From Gordonia hydrophobica NBRC 16057 (GTDB lineage: Bacteria > Actinomycetota > Actinomycetes > Mycobacteriales > Mycobacteriaceae): a stretch of 64,000 bases of DNA. A program made the position numbers and the translations under genes. Where the stretch lies: NCBI RefSeq assembly GCF_001592365.1, contig NZ_BCWU01000003.1:186001-250000 (forward strand), given 5' to 3'. Below the pieces are notes generated by a model. That model made no database searches. It saw only the letters and a list, made by a program, of their open reading frames with translations, and had not been told where the DNA came from. Positions 1 to 16,853 of this stretch are shown piece by piece (the stretch's first letter is position 1; every line of letters starts with the position of its first letter).

Positions 1-3798
<3,798 letters not shown>

Positions 3799-3951
3799 GT
3801 TCTTTATCCCTACCTATGAACCGGTGCCGGCTCTGGAAATTCCGTGGTTATGGGTTTGTGGTCGGCGTCCCCGCCGGCCGGAGCCCGCTCCCGTGTGCCG
3901 ATTCGCAACCACGCGGGTTGTTCGGGGTACACGGGGCGGAGCCCCCGTGGG
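3799..3951 (-). terminator. rpoB-rpoC intergenic hairpin
   Basis: Just after the rpoB stop codon is a 7-bp stem, CCCCGTG at 3943-3949 pairing with CACGGGG at 3930-3936, with a 6-nt loop. No T-tract follows on the minus strand, so it is at most an attenuator or RNA-processing site; rpoB and rpoC are normally co-transcribed. The rest of the 153-nt gap holds no open frame with a credible ribosome site. Confidence 0.3.
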
Positions 3952-7470
<3,519 letters not shown>

Positions 7471-7770
7471 GAAGTTTCTCGGTGCGTGGCCATGTGGCCT
7501 GCGGTGGTCGTGCTACCTGCACAAACATCACACCCGAGGGCCACCCCGACACGGGACGGCTGGAAGGATGATCGATCAGCGGACAGGAGGCAGCCAGCGC
7601 AACGTCCAACTGTATCAGATCATGACGGGGATGGGTAACCCCCTCTGGGAAAAGATTCGCGGAAGGCTGCCTACCTCGCAGAATCGCTTGTCACAGCGTG
7701 CCGCGCCGACGCCCGAACGTCAAGCGAAACGCGCCGATTCCCTACGAATCGCTCCGTCGCTCGCCGCATC
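7471..7770 (-). promoter_or_regulatory. rpoB upstream region with candidate extended -10 promoter
   Basis: This 300-nt gap has no credible coding frame. On the minus strand an extended -10 motif, TGA followed by TACAGT (hexamer at 7609-7614), would start an mRNA near 7602 with a leader of about 130 nt. The -35 region (TTACCC at an 18-nt spacing) is weak. A TTGACG hexamer further upstream, at about 7719-7724, has no convincing -10 partner. A separate promoter is expected because the mce genes upstream are unrelated to transcription. The exact start needs RNA mapping. Confidence 0.35.
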
Positions 7771-8562
7771 TCAGAAGCCACCGACCTCGTTGACACGCCA
7801 CGTTCCGTCCATCCTCACCAGGGAGTATCGGACGTGCGGTACCGACGACTCGTTGACGATGCCGTCGCGCGAGGTGCTCACGATCAGCGTCGCGATCACC
7901 GAGGCGTTGTCGCCGTCGAGCGACTCGACTCCCATCGAGTCCACCTGGCACTCCGACGCCGACTTGGTCTGCTCGATGACCTGGCGCTGCACCTTGAGGT
8001 ACGTCTCGAACTGATCGAGCGCTCCCCCGGTGAACTGGTCGTGTGTGGAGGCGATCCACCCGTCGAGGTTCTTGTAGTCGAACTGGAACGGCGCGCAGGC
8101 CGCGCTACGCGCGTTGCTCAGCACCTGCTCGGTCTCCGCGGAGTCGACGAAGGCGCGGTTGTCGTTCACCTCGGCGCCCGGATGAAAGGCGAGAATCGCG
8201 GCGACGATGCCGAGCACCAGCGCCGCTGCGCCGATGATCGCGGCTGTCCGGAACGTGGCGCCGGTGCTGCGCGGAGGCTTCCCCTCCAGCAGCACGGCGC
8301 GCTCAGCCTCCTCCTGCTCCACACGTTCGGCGGCGGCGCGGCGCTTCCGTTCCACGCCGGAGACGACGGTGCTCGTCCCGGACTCGCCGGCCGACTTCTC
8401 GGCAGCGGGCTTCTCAGCGGTGGTTTCGCTCGCGGTGATCGTCTCCGCTGCGGTCTCGTCGGCGTTCTTGGCGACGGTGACCCGGGACCCACCGCGACCG
8501 GCGACCTTCGGGGTTCGTTTCGACGGAGACGAGGTGCGCTTGATCGGACGTCCAGCAGCCAT
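7771..8562 (-). CDS. Mce-associated membrane protein (second of two)
   Basis: 263 residues. A long charged, Ala/Glu-rich cytoplasmic N-terminus is followed by one membrane segment (about residues 105-126) and an extracytoplasmic domain of about 135 residues with the fold-type signature of Mam proteins (YLKVQRQVIEQT, then a tail ending YSLVRMDGTWRVNEVGGF). Mam proteins accompany Mce complexes in mycobacteria and are thought to stabilise them. The ATG at 8562 overlaps the stop of the upstream paralogue by one base (TGATG), and a GAAGGAGGG ribosome site lies just upstream. It is the last gene of the mce locus. The family assignment rests on position and architecture. Confidence 0.8.
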   Translation of the reverse strand: MAAGRPIKRTSSPSKRTPKVAGRGGSRVTVAKNADETAAETITASETTAEKPAAEKSAGESGTSTVVSGVERKRRAAAERVEQEEAERAVLLEGKPPRSTGATFRTAAIIGAAALVLGIVAAILAFHPGAEVNDNRAFVDSAETEQVLSNARSAACAPFQFDYKNLDGWIASTHDQFTGGALDQFETYLKVQRQVIEQTKSASECQVDSMGVESLDGDNASVIATLIVSTSRDGIVNESSVPHVRYSLVRMDGTWRVNEVGGF

Positions 8563-9413
8563 CAGTTGCCGCCCTCCTTCGGCGCCGTGCCGTTCCCGGT
8601 GGTGTTCGCGACGTCCGAGCCGGTCTGACTGTATTCGAGGGGGTTCAGTGCTACGACCTTGCCGGCCTTGCGGGTGCCGTCCACGTCGACGATCGTCAGC
8701 AGGAAGCCCATCTGACTCTGCTGCACCGGCTGATCTTTGTTGGTGGCAGTCACGTTCGCGAACACCAGCACGGTGGCCGTGTCCTCATCGGTGTTGAGCG
8801 CGGTCACCGCGCTGCGCGCGATCCGGGACTCGATCTTGCCCGCCGAACTGCCTGCCGCCTGGCCCTGCTCCACGAGCTTCTTCAAGTCGTCGGGCTTCAC
8901 CTGGTCGAGGGCGTCGCCGGTCAACGACGACCGCAGGCGCTTCTCCCAGCCGGGAATGTCGGTGGGATCCACCGCAGTGATGTTCAGGACGGCCTGCTGC
9001 GCGACGTCGAGCGACTCGTCGCGCAACTGGGTGGCCGTCGAGTCGACCGTGTAGGCACGGACACCGGTGTAGCCGAAGTAGCCGATGCACACGACGACGG
9101 CGATCAGTGCCGCCACCGCGACCGCGAGCGCCAACGAGGCGATGGGTTTGCGGGCCGACGCCTCGTCGGTGTCGACCCGAGCCGGGAGGACGTCGACGCT
9201 CTCCGCGGAGTCCGCATCAGCATCGTCCTTGGTGAGACTCACTGTTGACGCGTCCGACTCGGTCGCGGAATCTGCGTCGACCGCTGCATCGTCGACCGCC
9301 ACGTCCTCGACCGCGGAGTCGTCGACCGCCTCGCCGTCGATCGCCGCACCGTCCATCGCCTCTGCGGCGTCGGCCGGGTCGATCTCCGGCTCACTGCTGT
9401 CTTCGTGTGTCAT
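8562..9413 (-). CDS. Mce-associated membrane protein (first of two)
   Basis: 283 residues. A very acidic N-terminus (residues 1-85, rich in Asp/Ala/Ser) precedes a single membrane segment at about residues 92-113 and a secreted domain related to the next gene. ATG 9413 is preferred over the in-frame TTG three codons earlier because AAGG lies about 10 nt before the ATG and almost touches the TTG. A TAAGGT box (9422-9427) ends 8 nt before the ATG, so this gene may also be read from its own leaderless promoter. It is separated from mceF by a strong hairpin. The function is inferred from family and context only. Confidence 0.78.
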   Translation of the reverse strand: MTHEDSSEPEIDPADAAEAMDGAAIDGEAVDDSAVEDVAVDDAAVDADSATESDASTVSLTKDDADADSAESVDVLPARVDTDEASARKPIASLALAVAVAALIAVVVCIGYFGYTGVRAYTVDSTATQLRDESLDVAQQAVLNITAVDPTDIPGWEKRLRSSLTGDALDQVKPDDLKKLVEQGQAAGSSAGKIESRIARSAVTALNTDEDTATVLVFANVTATNKDQPVQQSQMGFLLTIVDVDGTRKAGKVVALNPLEYSQTGSDVANTTGNGTAPKEGGN

Positions 9414-9421
9414 CGAGCGCA

Positions 9422-9427
9422 ACCTTA
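9422..9427 (-). promoter_or_regulatory. candidate -10 box for the Mce-associated genes
   Basis: TAAGGT on the minus strand ends 8 nt before ATG 9413, the geometry of leaderless actinobacterial transcripts. Together with the hairpin at 9454-9480 it suggests the last two genes of the locus can be transcribed separately. Confidence 0.4.
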
Positions 9428-9453
9428 GTCATCGCCTGGCCCACCTCGCCAAT

Positions 9454-9480
9454 CTGCCGCCGCTGATTCAGCGGCGGCAG
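9454..9480 (-). terminator. 27-bp perfect palindrome after mceF
   Basis: CTGCCGCCGCTGA and its exact reverse complement flank one central base: a 13-bp inverted repeat (an actual stem of about 11 bp). It lies 13 nt beyond the mceF stop codon. There is no T-tract, so it would be an actinobacterial I-shaped terminator or attenuator inside the mce locus. Confidence 0.6.
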
Positions 9481-9493
9481 ACCGGTCCGGGGC

Positions 9494-10738
9494 TTACCGT
9501 GCGTGCACGCCCATCAGGGCGGCCAGCTGGGTGGCCAGCGGGTTCAAATTCAACTTGTCCGGATCCTTCTTCGGCGTGTTGTCCCACGGCTGCGGAAAGT
9601 CCGGGTTGGCCAGCTGGGCGCGACGCGCACCGCGGACCGAGGTCGGGTTGCCGACCGGGACATCACAGTTCGCCTCCGTGTTGAACGGGAAGTCGTCGTA
9701 GTTGATGTCGAAGTTCGGATTCCGCTTCTTCATGTCCTCGATCAGCTTCTGCGTGCTCTCGTAGCCGCGCGTACAGCTCGGCGGGTTACCGGTCTCGAGA
9801 ACGATGCCGAAGTGGATCTGACCGTCACCGGGCGCCGCGCTGTGGCTGCCCGCGGACAGCGCCGACAGCATTGCGAAGGTGACGCCGGTCGCGAACGACG
9901 CGGGCTCCACATAGTCGACCGTCGCACCGAGCTGATGGACCAGCTTGGTGGTGTCCTGACCGTTGTCCTGCACGAACTGCGACAAGGTGCTCGCGGTCCT
10001 CGGCGCGGTCGCCAGGATGCGCCGGAGATCCGGGTCGGAGGCGGTCAGCTGTGCGGTGACCAGATCGAGGTTCTTGGACCAGCTGAGAATCGCATCCGAC
10101 TGCTCGGCCTGGGTTCCCAGGACCACGTTGGAGTTCTTGATCAGATCAACGATCGGATCGATGTTGTCGAGCCCGTCCTTGGAGATCTTGTCCAGCGAAG
10201 CCACCAGTCGGGTGAGGTCGTCGCCCTTGCCGTTGAACGCCTTGCCGAGCTCCTCGACGACCGTGCTCAACTCCTTGACCGGCACCGTCTTGGTGAGGGT
10301 GATGGTGTCGGCGATGACGTCCTGCAGCTTCGGCGGCACCTCGGCGCCCTTGATCGTGCTGCCGTCTTCCAGGTACGGACCCTCGTTGCTCGTCGGCTGC
10401 AGATCGATGAACTGCTCGCCGATCGCCGAGCGGTTCGCGAGGACCGCGGTCGCCGACGCGGGCACCTTGGCCGAACCGGAGTTCATCTGCAGCGTCACGT
10501 CGACGCCGCCCGAGGGCACCATCTCCATGTCGCCGACCAGACCGACCGGAACACCGCGGTAGGTGACCTCGGCGTTCGGGAACACGCCGCTGGCGTCGTC
10601 CATGTGCAACGTCACGTTGTACGTCGAGATGCCGACCAGCTTGTCCAGGCGGGCGTACTTGGCGCCGACGTAGACGATCGCGAGGACGCCGACCACGACG
10701 AACACGATCAGTTGGATCTTGACCAGACGCGTCGTCAC
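9494..10738 (-). CDS. mceF: Mce family protein MceF
   Basis: 414 residues. MCE-family subunit of a lipid-importing ABC transporter in the cell envelope. An N-terminal membrane anchor (about residues 8-28) is followed by the MlaD/MCE beta-barrel domain (about 35-115, with the motif NAEVTYRGVPVG) and a long helical region that would form the periplasmic needle. The GTG start at 10738 overlaps the mceE stop (GTGA), showing translational coupling. It is the sixth Mce gene in the usual order A-F. The C-terminus is Pro/Asn-rich and ends ALMGVHAR. The substrate (sterol, fatty or mycolic acid) cannot be read from sequence. Confidence 0.93.
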   Translation of the reverse strand: MTTRLVKIQLIVFVVVGVLAIVYVGAKYARLDKLVGISTYNVTLHMDDASGVFPNAEVTYRGVPVGLVGDMEMVPSGGVDVTLQMNSGSAKVPASATAVLANRSAIGEQFIDLQPTSNEGPYLEDGSTIKGAEVPPKLQDVIADTITLTKTVPVKELSTVVEELGKAFNGKGDDLTRLVASLDKISKDGLDNIDPIVDLIKNSNVVLGTQAEQSDAILSWSKNLDLVTAQLTASDPDLRRILATAPRTASTLSQFVQDNGQDTTKLVHQLGATVDYVEPASFATGVTFAMLSALSAGSHSAAPGDGQIHFGIVLETGNPPSCTRGYESTQKLIEDMKKRNPNFDINYDDFPFNTEANCDVPVGNPTSVRGARRAQLANPDFPQPWDNTPKKDPDKLNLNPLATQLAALMGVHAR

Positions 10739-12114
10739 TGGTCATCACCTCCGAGCATGCTCAACGTTCCCTTCAAGAAGTTCTCGTCACGCGACGGCAT
10801 CATCGTGTACTGACTCGTGCTCTTCTTCTTCGACGTCGTCGTATTTTTCTGCGTCGTGTTCTTCTGCGTCGTATTCTTCTGCGTCGTGTTCTTTTGCGCA
10901 GTCGCGGACGACTTGTTCATCGGGTAGGTCCCGCCCGAGGGCGGCGTGTTCGGTCCCGGACGCGAGTTCGCGGCAGGCGGGAGCAGCGAGATGGTCGGCC
11001 AACCGTAGCGCGGCCCGTTGCCGTTGACGTACGGGTTGCGCGGATCCACCTTCGGCGCGTTGACCGACGGCGGCGAGTACTTCGGGGTGCCCTGCCCCAC
11101 GCCGAGCGCCTCCAACTGGTTCAGCAGTCGCAGGTCCAACGTCATGAACAGGTTGGTCGAATCACCGTGCACGGCAGGCAGCAGATCGTCCGGGAACGGA
11201 TGCGTCAGCATCAGCGGGAGCGCGGTGGCCGCGTCCTGCGCCGACTTCGCCAGCTCGGACAGGATCGGACGCAACGCCTTCAGATCGGTGATGATCTCGT
11301 CGTGCGCCTTGCCGAGGATCGACGTGCCGACATCGCCGAGGTCGTCGAGCTTGGTCAGCAGGTCCACGAACTGCGGACGCTGCTCCTCGAGCACCTTGAC
11401 GCCTTCCGGGAGCTCGTTGAGGATCCGTTCGATCTGATCGGTCTGCTCGTTGGCCCGCGACGAGAGCTTGCTGACTCCCTCGACGGCGCGGACGATGTCG
11501 TCGCGCTGACGGTTCAGGTTGTCGATCAGCTCTTCGGACTGCTTGAGCAGCGACCGCACGGCGTTCGGGCGATCGCCCAGTGCCTCGTTCAGCGAGGTGA
11601 TGATCGGCTCGAGCTGGTTGATGCCGCCGCCGTTCAGCAGCATCGACAACGCACCGAGCAGTTGCTCGATGTCGGTGACGGTGCGCGTGCGATCGGACTG
11701 GATCACCTGCGACTCCGGCTGACGCGGCGTGCTCGCCTTCGCTTCCGGAGACTCCTGCAGCGCGACGAACTTCTCGCCCAGCAGGTTGGTCTGCTGCACC
11801 GAGGCCGAGGCCTGGTCCGAGAGGTTCACGGTGTTCTTGACCCGAACGGTCACGATCGCGTCCCAGGCGTCCTTGGGCACCTCGACCTTGGTCACCTGGC
11901 CGACGGGGATGCCGTCCTGCTTCACCACCGACTGCGGAACCAGGTCGAGGATGTCGTCGAACTGGATCTTGTACGTGCGGGGGTTGTCCCCCACGTCCAC
12001 ACCGCCCGGCAGCGGCACCGACTGGATCCCGGAACAACCGGTCAGTGCCAGCATCGACACCATCGCGGCCCCCAGGCCGGCGACGCGTGCCCGCGTCGAC
12101 AACGTCACCTTCAT
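10735..12114 (-). CDS. mceE: Mce family lipoprotein MceE (LprN type)
   Basis: 459 residues. The only lipoprotein among the six Mce subunits: a signal peptide ends in the lipobox LTGC (Cys27). The MCE domain follows (about residues 45-120), then a coiled-coil region with repeated short helices. Near the C-terminus (residues 407-426) is a perfect fourfold QKNTT repeat followed by a Ser/Lys-rich stretch. This low-complexity tail is not typical of the family core and looks like a recent repeat expansion. ATG 12114 overlaps the mceD stop by 4 bp (ATGA). Confidence 0.93.
   Translation of the reverse strand: MKVTLSTRARVAGLGAAMVSMLALTGCSGIQSVPLPGGVDVGDNPRTYKIQFDDILDLVPQSVVKQDGIPVGQVTKVEVPKDAWDAIVTVRVKNTVNLSDQASASVQQTNLLGEKFVALQESPEAKASTPRQPESQVIQSDRTRTVTDIEQLLGALSMLLNGGGINQLEPIITSLNEALGDRPNAVRSLLKQSEELIDNLNRQRDDIVRAVEGVSKLSSRANEQTDQIERILNELPEGVKVLEEQRPQFVDLLTKLDDLGDVGTSILGKAHDEIITDLKALRPILSELAKSAQDAATALPLMLTHPFPDDLLPAVHGDSTNLFMTLDLRLLNQLEALGVGQGTPKYSPPSVNAPKVDPRNPYVNGNGPRYGWPTISLLPPAANSRPGPNTPPSGGTYPMNKSSATAQKNTTQKNTTQKNTTQKNTTTSKKKSTSQYTMMPSRDENFLKGTLSMLGGDDQ
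10837..10896 (-). repeat. 4 x 15-bp in-frame tandem repeat in mceE
   Basis: Four contiguous 15-bp units (10882-10896, 10867-10881, 10852-10866, 10837-10851) each encode QKNTT. They differ only at third codon positions (CAA/CAG, AAC/AAT, AAG/AAA). Being a multiple of three, copy changes would keep the reading frame. Confidence 0.95.
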
Positions 12115-13358
12115 CGCTGTCCTCCCGGCAGTCGCGGATCGGGGTTGCCCGAATTGGTTCCCGGCGCGGGGTTCTTCTGCTGCTTGTCACCGCTCAGGAT
12201 GCCGAACGGAAGCGTCGGCAGCAGCGGAGTCAGCACACCGTCGGTGATCTGCTTGCCGACGGCCTTGCAGTTGTTCACCAGCGGGGCCAGCTTCCGACTG
12301 AAGTCGACCGCCATCGGATTGCCCGGCAGCAGCTTGCCCAGGTCGAGCATCTTGCACGTGGCGCCGAGCGGGTCCTGCAGATCCGGGATGTTCAGCCGCA
12401 TCGCGACCGTGCCCGACTCCGCGTCGTACGCGTTGATCAGGTTGCTGATGGTGACCGGCAGGACGGTCAAGATCTCCAGCAGGTGATCCTTGTTGTCCAG
12501 CAGCGCCTGGCCGGTCGGCTGCAGATCCCGAATCGCATCGCCGATCTTCTGGTTGTTGTCCGCGATGAAGGTCGCGACGTCGCCCAGGGCGTACGAGAGG
12601 GTCTCCAGCGCCGTGCCGAGCTGTTCCCGCTCGCCAGCCATGAACTTGTTGAACGACGCCATCTGCGTGTTGAACTGACGCACTTGGTCGTCGTTCTCGC
12701 GCAGCGCCTCGACGAACACGTTCAGGTTCTTGATCGTGCCGACCAGGTCGTTGCTGCCGTTCGAGAGCGTGTTGGCCGCCTTCGACAGGTTGGTGATCGC
12801 GTCACCCAACTTGTCGCCGTTGCCCTCCATGTTCTTCGAGAAGACGTCGACGAAGTCGGTGACGGCGCCGTTCTTGTTGGCACCCTTCGGGCCGAGGGAC
12901 TTCGACAGCTTCTGCAGGTTGCTGTAGATCGCGTCGATCTCGACCGGGACGTGCGTCTGCTTGGTCGTGAGATCGATGTCGCTGCCGGCCTTGGGCCCGC
13001 CGGAGTAGGCCGGGATCAACTGCACGTAGCGGTCGGCGACGATCGACGGGATGATCTGCACCGCCTCAACGTTCTTGGGCAGATCGACGCCGCGGTTCAC
13101 GCGCATCTGCACGTTCACCGTGTCGCCCTGCGGCGACACCTTCGTCACCTTGCCGACGTCCACGCCGAGGACGCGCACGTTACTGCCCTCGTAGATGCCG
13201 ACCGCACTGTTGAAGGTCGCATTGATCTTCGTGGTGCCGATCAGCGTCGACGCCCACCAGCCCCCTGCTCCGATGATGAGCAGCAGTACCGCGGCGAGCG
13301 CGCCATAGACGATATTGCGCTTGCTGAACAGCCGTGAGGCCTGATCAGACCCGCTCAT
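12111..13358 (-). CDS. mceD: Mce family protein MceD
   Basis: 415 residues. An N-terminal membrane segment (about residues 15-37) leads into the MCE domain ([20 protein letters not shown], then [10 protein letters not shown]) and a long helical tail with Asn/Asp-rich heptads. A Pro/Asn-rich C-terminus is usual for MceC/D types. The ATG at 13358 overlaps the mceC stop by one base, and the stop overlaps the mceE start by 4 bp. It forms part of the hetero-hexameric MCE assembly with its five neighbours. Confidence 0.93.
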   Translation of the reverse strand: MSGSDQASRLFSKRNIVYGALAAVLLLIIGAGGWWASTLIGTTKINATFNSAVGIYEGSNVRVLGVDVGKVTKVSPQGDTVNVQMRVNRGVDLPKNVEAVQIIPSIVADRYVQLIPAYSGGPKAGSDIDLTTKQTHVPVEIDAIYSNLQKLSKSLGPKGANKNGAVTDFVDVFSKNMEGNGDKLGDAITNLSKAANTLSNGSNDLVGTIKNLNVFVEALRENDDQVRQFNTQMASFNKFMAGEREQLGTALETLSYALGDVATFIADNNQKIGDAIRDLQPTGQALLDNKDHLLEILTVLPVTISNLINAYDAESGTVAMRLNIPDLQDPLGATCKMLDLGKLLPGNPMAVDFSRKLAPLVNNCKAVGKQITDGVLTPLLPTLPFGILSGDKQQKNPAPGTNSGNPDPRLPGGQR

Positions 13359-14440
13359 CAGCCGGCCCCCGTTCCGCCGTTGTTGAGATTCTTCTTCATG
13401 TTCGGCAGTCGCGTGGTGTTCTGCTGCGGCAGCGCAGGCGGCAGCAGGTTGGTCACGGTGGACTCGAACCAGCGTCCGTTACCGAGCACGTTGGCGTAGA
13501 GCCGGTAGAACGGCGCCATGTAGGTGATACTGTCGCGCACGTTCTTGTTCTGGCGCGTCAGCATGTCGGTGACGCCCTTGAGTGAATCGAGGGCCGGACC
13601 GATCTGCTTCTCGTTGTCGCGGACGATGCCGGTGAGGGCCTTGCTCAGCGTGGTGGTGCTGGCCAGCAGCGCGGAGATGTCCTTCTGCCGGTTGTTCAGT
13701 TCCTTGAGCAGCACGCCGGTGCCTGCGATCAGCTTCGTGAACTCCTCATTGCGATCGGCGAGGATCTTCGAGGTGTCCTTGGTCGCGGCGAGCAGCTTCT
13801 GCACTTCGGCGTCACGACTGGCGATGGTGTTCGACAGGCGCGAGATGCCGCTCAACGACGCGTTGATGTCCTCGGAGTTGGTGCCCGAGAACGCGCTCGA
13901 CAGCGTGCGGAGCGATTCCGCCAGGTTGTCGGTGTCGATGTCGTGCAACTGGTCGGCCGCGTCGCCGAAGGCCTCGATGACGTCGTACGGCGCCACCGTG
14001 TCGGTGAAGGTCACGTTCGGGTCGGCGAGTTCGGTCCCCCGCGGGTTCAACGCCAGGTACTTCTGGCCCAAGACCGTCTTGATCTGGATCGACGCCTGCG
14101 TCTGGTTGCCGATCCACGTGTTGTTGGCCGTGAAGGTCACGTCGACCTTGTCACCGTTCAGTTTGACGGCGGTGACCTGACCGACCTTGACGCCCGCGAC
14201 GCGGACCTCGTTGCCCGCCTTCAGGCCGGCAGCCTCGCTGAATGCGGCCGTGTACCGGGCTCCGGCTCCCACCAGCGGGAGGTCCTTCAAGTAGAAGGAC
14301 GAGACCGCTGCCATGATCAGGATCAGCAGACCCATGGCGCCGATACTCACCGGGCTGCGTCGTCCGGCGAACCGGCGGCTCTTCTTCGGCGTGGTCGGCA
14401 CCGGTGCGGCGTCCGACGACGACTTCTGTTCGTCAGTCAT
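13358..14440 (-). CDS. mceC: Mce family protein MceC
   Basis: 360 residues from ATG 14440, which has a GGGGTGAAGAG ribosome site inside the 5-nt gap and the end of mceB. A longer frame reaching 14602 runs antisense to no signal and overlaps mceB, so it is rejected. An Arg/Lys-rich N-terminus ([11 protein letters not shown]) precedes the membrane anchor (about residues 35-55). The MCE domain carries [18 protein letters not shown]. The rest is predicted helical and ends in a Gln/Asn-rich tail. Confidence 0.92.
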   Translation of the reverse strand: MTDEQKSSSDAAPVPTTPKKSRRFAGRRSPVSIGAMGLLILIMAAVSSFYLKDLPLVGAGARYTAAFSEAAGLKAGNEVRVAGVKVGQVTAVKLNGDKVDVTFTANNTWIGNQTQASIQIKTVLGQKYLALNPRGTELADPNVTFTDTVAPYDVIEAFGDAADQLHDIDTDNLAESLRTLSSAFSGTNSEDINASLSGISRLSNTIASRDAEVQKLLAATKDTSKILADRNEEFTKLIAGTGVLLKELNNRQKDISALLASTTTLSKALTGIVRDNEKQIGPALDSLKGVTDMLTRQNKNVRDSITYMAPFYRLYANVLGNGRWFESTVTNLLPPALPQQNTTRLPNMKKNLNNGGTGAG

Positions 14441-14445
14441 TCTCT

Positions 14446-15534
14446 TCACCCCCCGGGCTTCATGTCGGCCCAGCAACGCGTGGCGGCGCTGGTGTACAGG
14501 ACGTGGTTGATGTCGGGCAGCGGAATCACCGGCTGGGTCAGTTTGGTGGACTTGCCGTTGCCTGCGACGACGTCGATGCCGCACAGATAGAACTGGAACC
14601 ACGAGCCGAAGGTCGCGGCGCGGCCGATCTTCTGCAGCTTCACCGGCAGGTTGGTCAGCGCCTGTTCGATGTCGTCGGTGCGGGTGTTCAACTGATCCGA
14701 CAGCGACTTGATCCCGGCGATGTCGCCCTGGATCGACGGACGCGTCTTGCTCAGGATGGACCCGGTGACGGTGGTCAGGTTCGCGACCGAGGTCACGGCC
14801 GAGCCGACCGAGTCACGCTGTGCGGCGAGGCCGGTGATCAGCTTCTCGGTGTTCACCAGGAGACTGGTGAACTGGTCGTCGTTCCGGTTCACCGTGTCCA
14901 GGACCTTCGTCAGGTTGGTGATCATGTCGCCGATCACCTTGTCCTTGTCGGCCAGGGCGTTGGTGAGTCCCGCGGTGTCGCTGATCAGGTTCCCGATGGT
15001 GGTGTCCATGTCGCCTTGGAAGACCTTGATGATGGTCTCCGCCAGCTTGTTCATGTCCTCCGGCGTGATCTGCTTGAACAGCGGGCGGAATCCGTTGAAC
15101 AGCTCGGTCAGGTTCACCGCGTCGTGGGTGCTGGCGGGCTTCCCGGCCACGTTGCGGAACGTGTAGCCCGTGTCGACGGTGTCGGCGGCCGATCCGGGGC
15201 CCTTCTCCAACGCCATGTAGCGCAGACCGGTCAGGTTGCGGTACCGGATCGTCAGCTGGGCGCTGCGCGGCAGGCGATCCCGGTCGACGCTGAACGAGAC
15301 CAGCGCCTTGTTGCGATCGGTGATCTCGACCGAGTCGATCTGACCGACGCGGACGCCCGCGATACGCACGTCGTCGCCCGGATTCAGCATGGCGGCGTCG
15401 TTGAAGACGGCCTTGTAGTTCGCGGAGCCACCCGAGCCGGCGTTGGCGATCGTCAAGCCGAGCATCGCAGTCGCGAGGATCGTGATGACCGCGAAGACGA
15501 CCAGCTTGACCAGGGGTGCGATGACGCCTCTCAC
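14446..15534 (-). CDS. mceB: Mce family protein MceB
   Basis: 362 residues. GTG start at 15534, overlapping the mceA stop (GTGA). A hydrophobic N-terminal anchor (residues 5-30) is followed by the MCE domain with PGDDVRIAGVRVGQIDSVEI and GLRYMALE. Two cysteines near the C-terminus (FYLCGID and RCWADMKPGG) are in the position typical of MceB proteins. Helical repeats fill the middle. It belongs to the single translationally coupled array from mkl to mceF. Confidence 0.93.
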   Translation of the reverse strand: MRGVIAPLVKLVVFAVITILATAMLGLTIANAGSGGSANYKAVFNDAAMLNPGDDVRIAGVRVGQIDSVEITDRNKALVSFSVDRDRLPRSAQLTIRYRNLTGLRYMALEKGPGSAADTVDTGYTFRNVAGKPASTHDAVNLTELFNGFRPLFKQITPEDMNKLAETIIKVFQGDMDTTIGNLISDTAGLTNALADKDKVIGDMITNLTKVLDTVNRNDDQFTSLLVNTEKLITGLAAQRDSVGSAVTSVANLTTVTGSILSKTRPSIQGDIAGIKSLSDQLNTRTDDIEQALTNLPVKLQKIGRAATFGSWFQFYLCGIDVVAGNGKSTKLTQPVIPLPDINHVLYTSAATRCWADMKPGG

Positions 15535-16847
15535 TTAACGCTCACCTCCGCTCCCTGCAGCGAGCCGGCACCGATGTACGTGATCCACGTCGGAACCTCT
15601 TCTGGGTTGATGCCCGAGGCCGCGGCGTACATGACCTTCAGCCGCGTCTGGTAGTCGGTGTCGGAGATCTGCCCGCTCGGAGTCGCCGAGAACTGCGGCT
15701 GGGGCAGGTTCGGCCACGTGCTGGGGCCTGCGTTGCGCGACGGCGGCTGGTACGAGCCGTCCGGAACGCTGCCGCCCGGGTACTGCGGGAACGGGCGACC
15801 GTTGGTCGCAGGCTCATAGCAGCGGGCCGGCGGGTTCTTCCAGTCCATCCGAGGCTCGTCCTGATTCGGCAGGTAGCGCCCGCGCGGGTTCACGAACTGC
15901 AGATTCACGTGCACGCCCGGGTTGTCCGTTCCCTTGCCGACGATCTTCTCCGACTCCGGGATCAAGGTCGCGAAGTTGTGGAACATGCAGGTGAACGTCG
16001 GCGACTGCTGAGCGAGCCCCTTCAGGAACGGCTCGGAGTCGATGAACAGGTTCAGCAGATCCTTCTTGTTCGTCTTCAGGAACTTGGTCGTATCCGTCGC
16101 CGCGACACCGAGCGTCTGGATGGTGGACCGCAGATCGCCCTGGCGCTCGACGATCGTGTTGCCGGTCACGCGCAGGTTGTCGAAGGCGTTGATGATGTCC
16201 GGCACCGCCTCGGCGTACGTCTGCGAGAACGTGGCGAGCCCGCGGATGGTGCCCTGCAGGTCGCTCATGTTGGCGTTGACGCGCTTGAAGATGGTGTTCA
16301 GCCGCTCGATGATCTCCCCGATCTGGTGGCCCTTGCCGCCGATCGCCTGCGAGATGGCGCTCAGCGTGACGTTCAGATCCTGGGGCGGGATGGCTTCGAT
16401 GACCGGGAGCAGCGCGTCGAACAGGTCCTCGACCTCAGCGGAGTTGCCGCGGGCGTCCGTGTGGATCTCGGCGCCGTTCGTCAGGTGCGGTCCGATCGAC
16501 TTCGTCGGTACCTGCAGGGCGATGTAGCGCTCGCCGAACAACGTCTTCGGCAACACGCGCGCCGTGGTGCCCTCGGGCAGATTCTTCATCTGGTCCGGCG
16601 AGATCCCGAGTTCCACCTGGACCTTGCCGCCCGGCTCCACGTTGACCTCACGGACCGACCCGACGATCACGCCGTTCGCTTTGACGTCGGCGTTCTTCAC
16701 CAGCGAGTTGCCCGCATCATCGGTCTTCAGCGTGACGGTGTCGTACGAGTCGAACCCGCCGTTGAACTTGACCAGCGAGAGGGCCAGCAGGCCGATCACG
16801 ACGACGAAGAACACCACACCGAGGAGTCTGCGTTTGAGTGTCTCCAC
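15531..16847 (-). CDS. mceA: Mce family protein MceA
   Basis: 438 residues. First MCE subunit, 6 nt after yrbEB. The N-terminal membrane anchor is LGVVFFVVVIGLLALSLV (about residues 9-27). The MCE domain contains VKANGVIVGSVREV and LFGERYIALQVP. The extended C-terminal part has two cysteines (FTCMFHNF, ARCYEPATNG) and a Pro-rich stretch. Length and order match mycobacterial MceA. Acts in the envelope as part of the substrate-conducting MCE barrel. Confidence 0.93.
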   Translation of the reverse strand: METLKRRLLGVVFFVVVIGLLALSLVKFNGGFDSYDTVTLKTDDAGNSLVKNADVKANGVIVGSVREVNVEPGGKVQVELGISPDQMKNLPEGTTARVLPKTLFGERYIALQVPTKSIGPHLTNGAEIHTDARGNSAEVEDLFDALLPVIEAIPPQDLNVTLSAISQAIGGKGHQIGEIIERLNTIFKRVNANMSDLQGTIRGLATFSQTYAEAVPDIINAFDNLRVTGNTIVERQGDLRSTIQTLGVAATDTTKFLKTNKKDLLNLFIDSEPFLKGLAQQSPTFTCMFHNFATLIPESEKIVGKGTDNPGVHVNLQFVNPRGRYLPNQDEPRMDWKNPPARCYEPATNGRPFPQYPGGSVPDGSYQPPSRNAGPSTWPNLPQPQFSATPSGQISDTDYQTRLKVMYAAASGINPEEVPTWITYIGAGSLQGAEVSVK

Positions 16848-16853
16848 GTTTTC

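Noticed and set aside
7719-7724. TTGACG as the rpoB -35
   Set aside because: No TANNNT box lies at 16-19 nt downstream on the minus strand, so the extended -10 at 7609-7614 is preferred.
10894-13337. Long plus-strand frames across mceD and mceE
   Set aside because: Composition is typical of GC-rich shadow frames and the opposite strand carries clear MCE domains.
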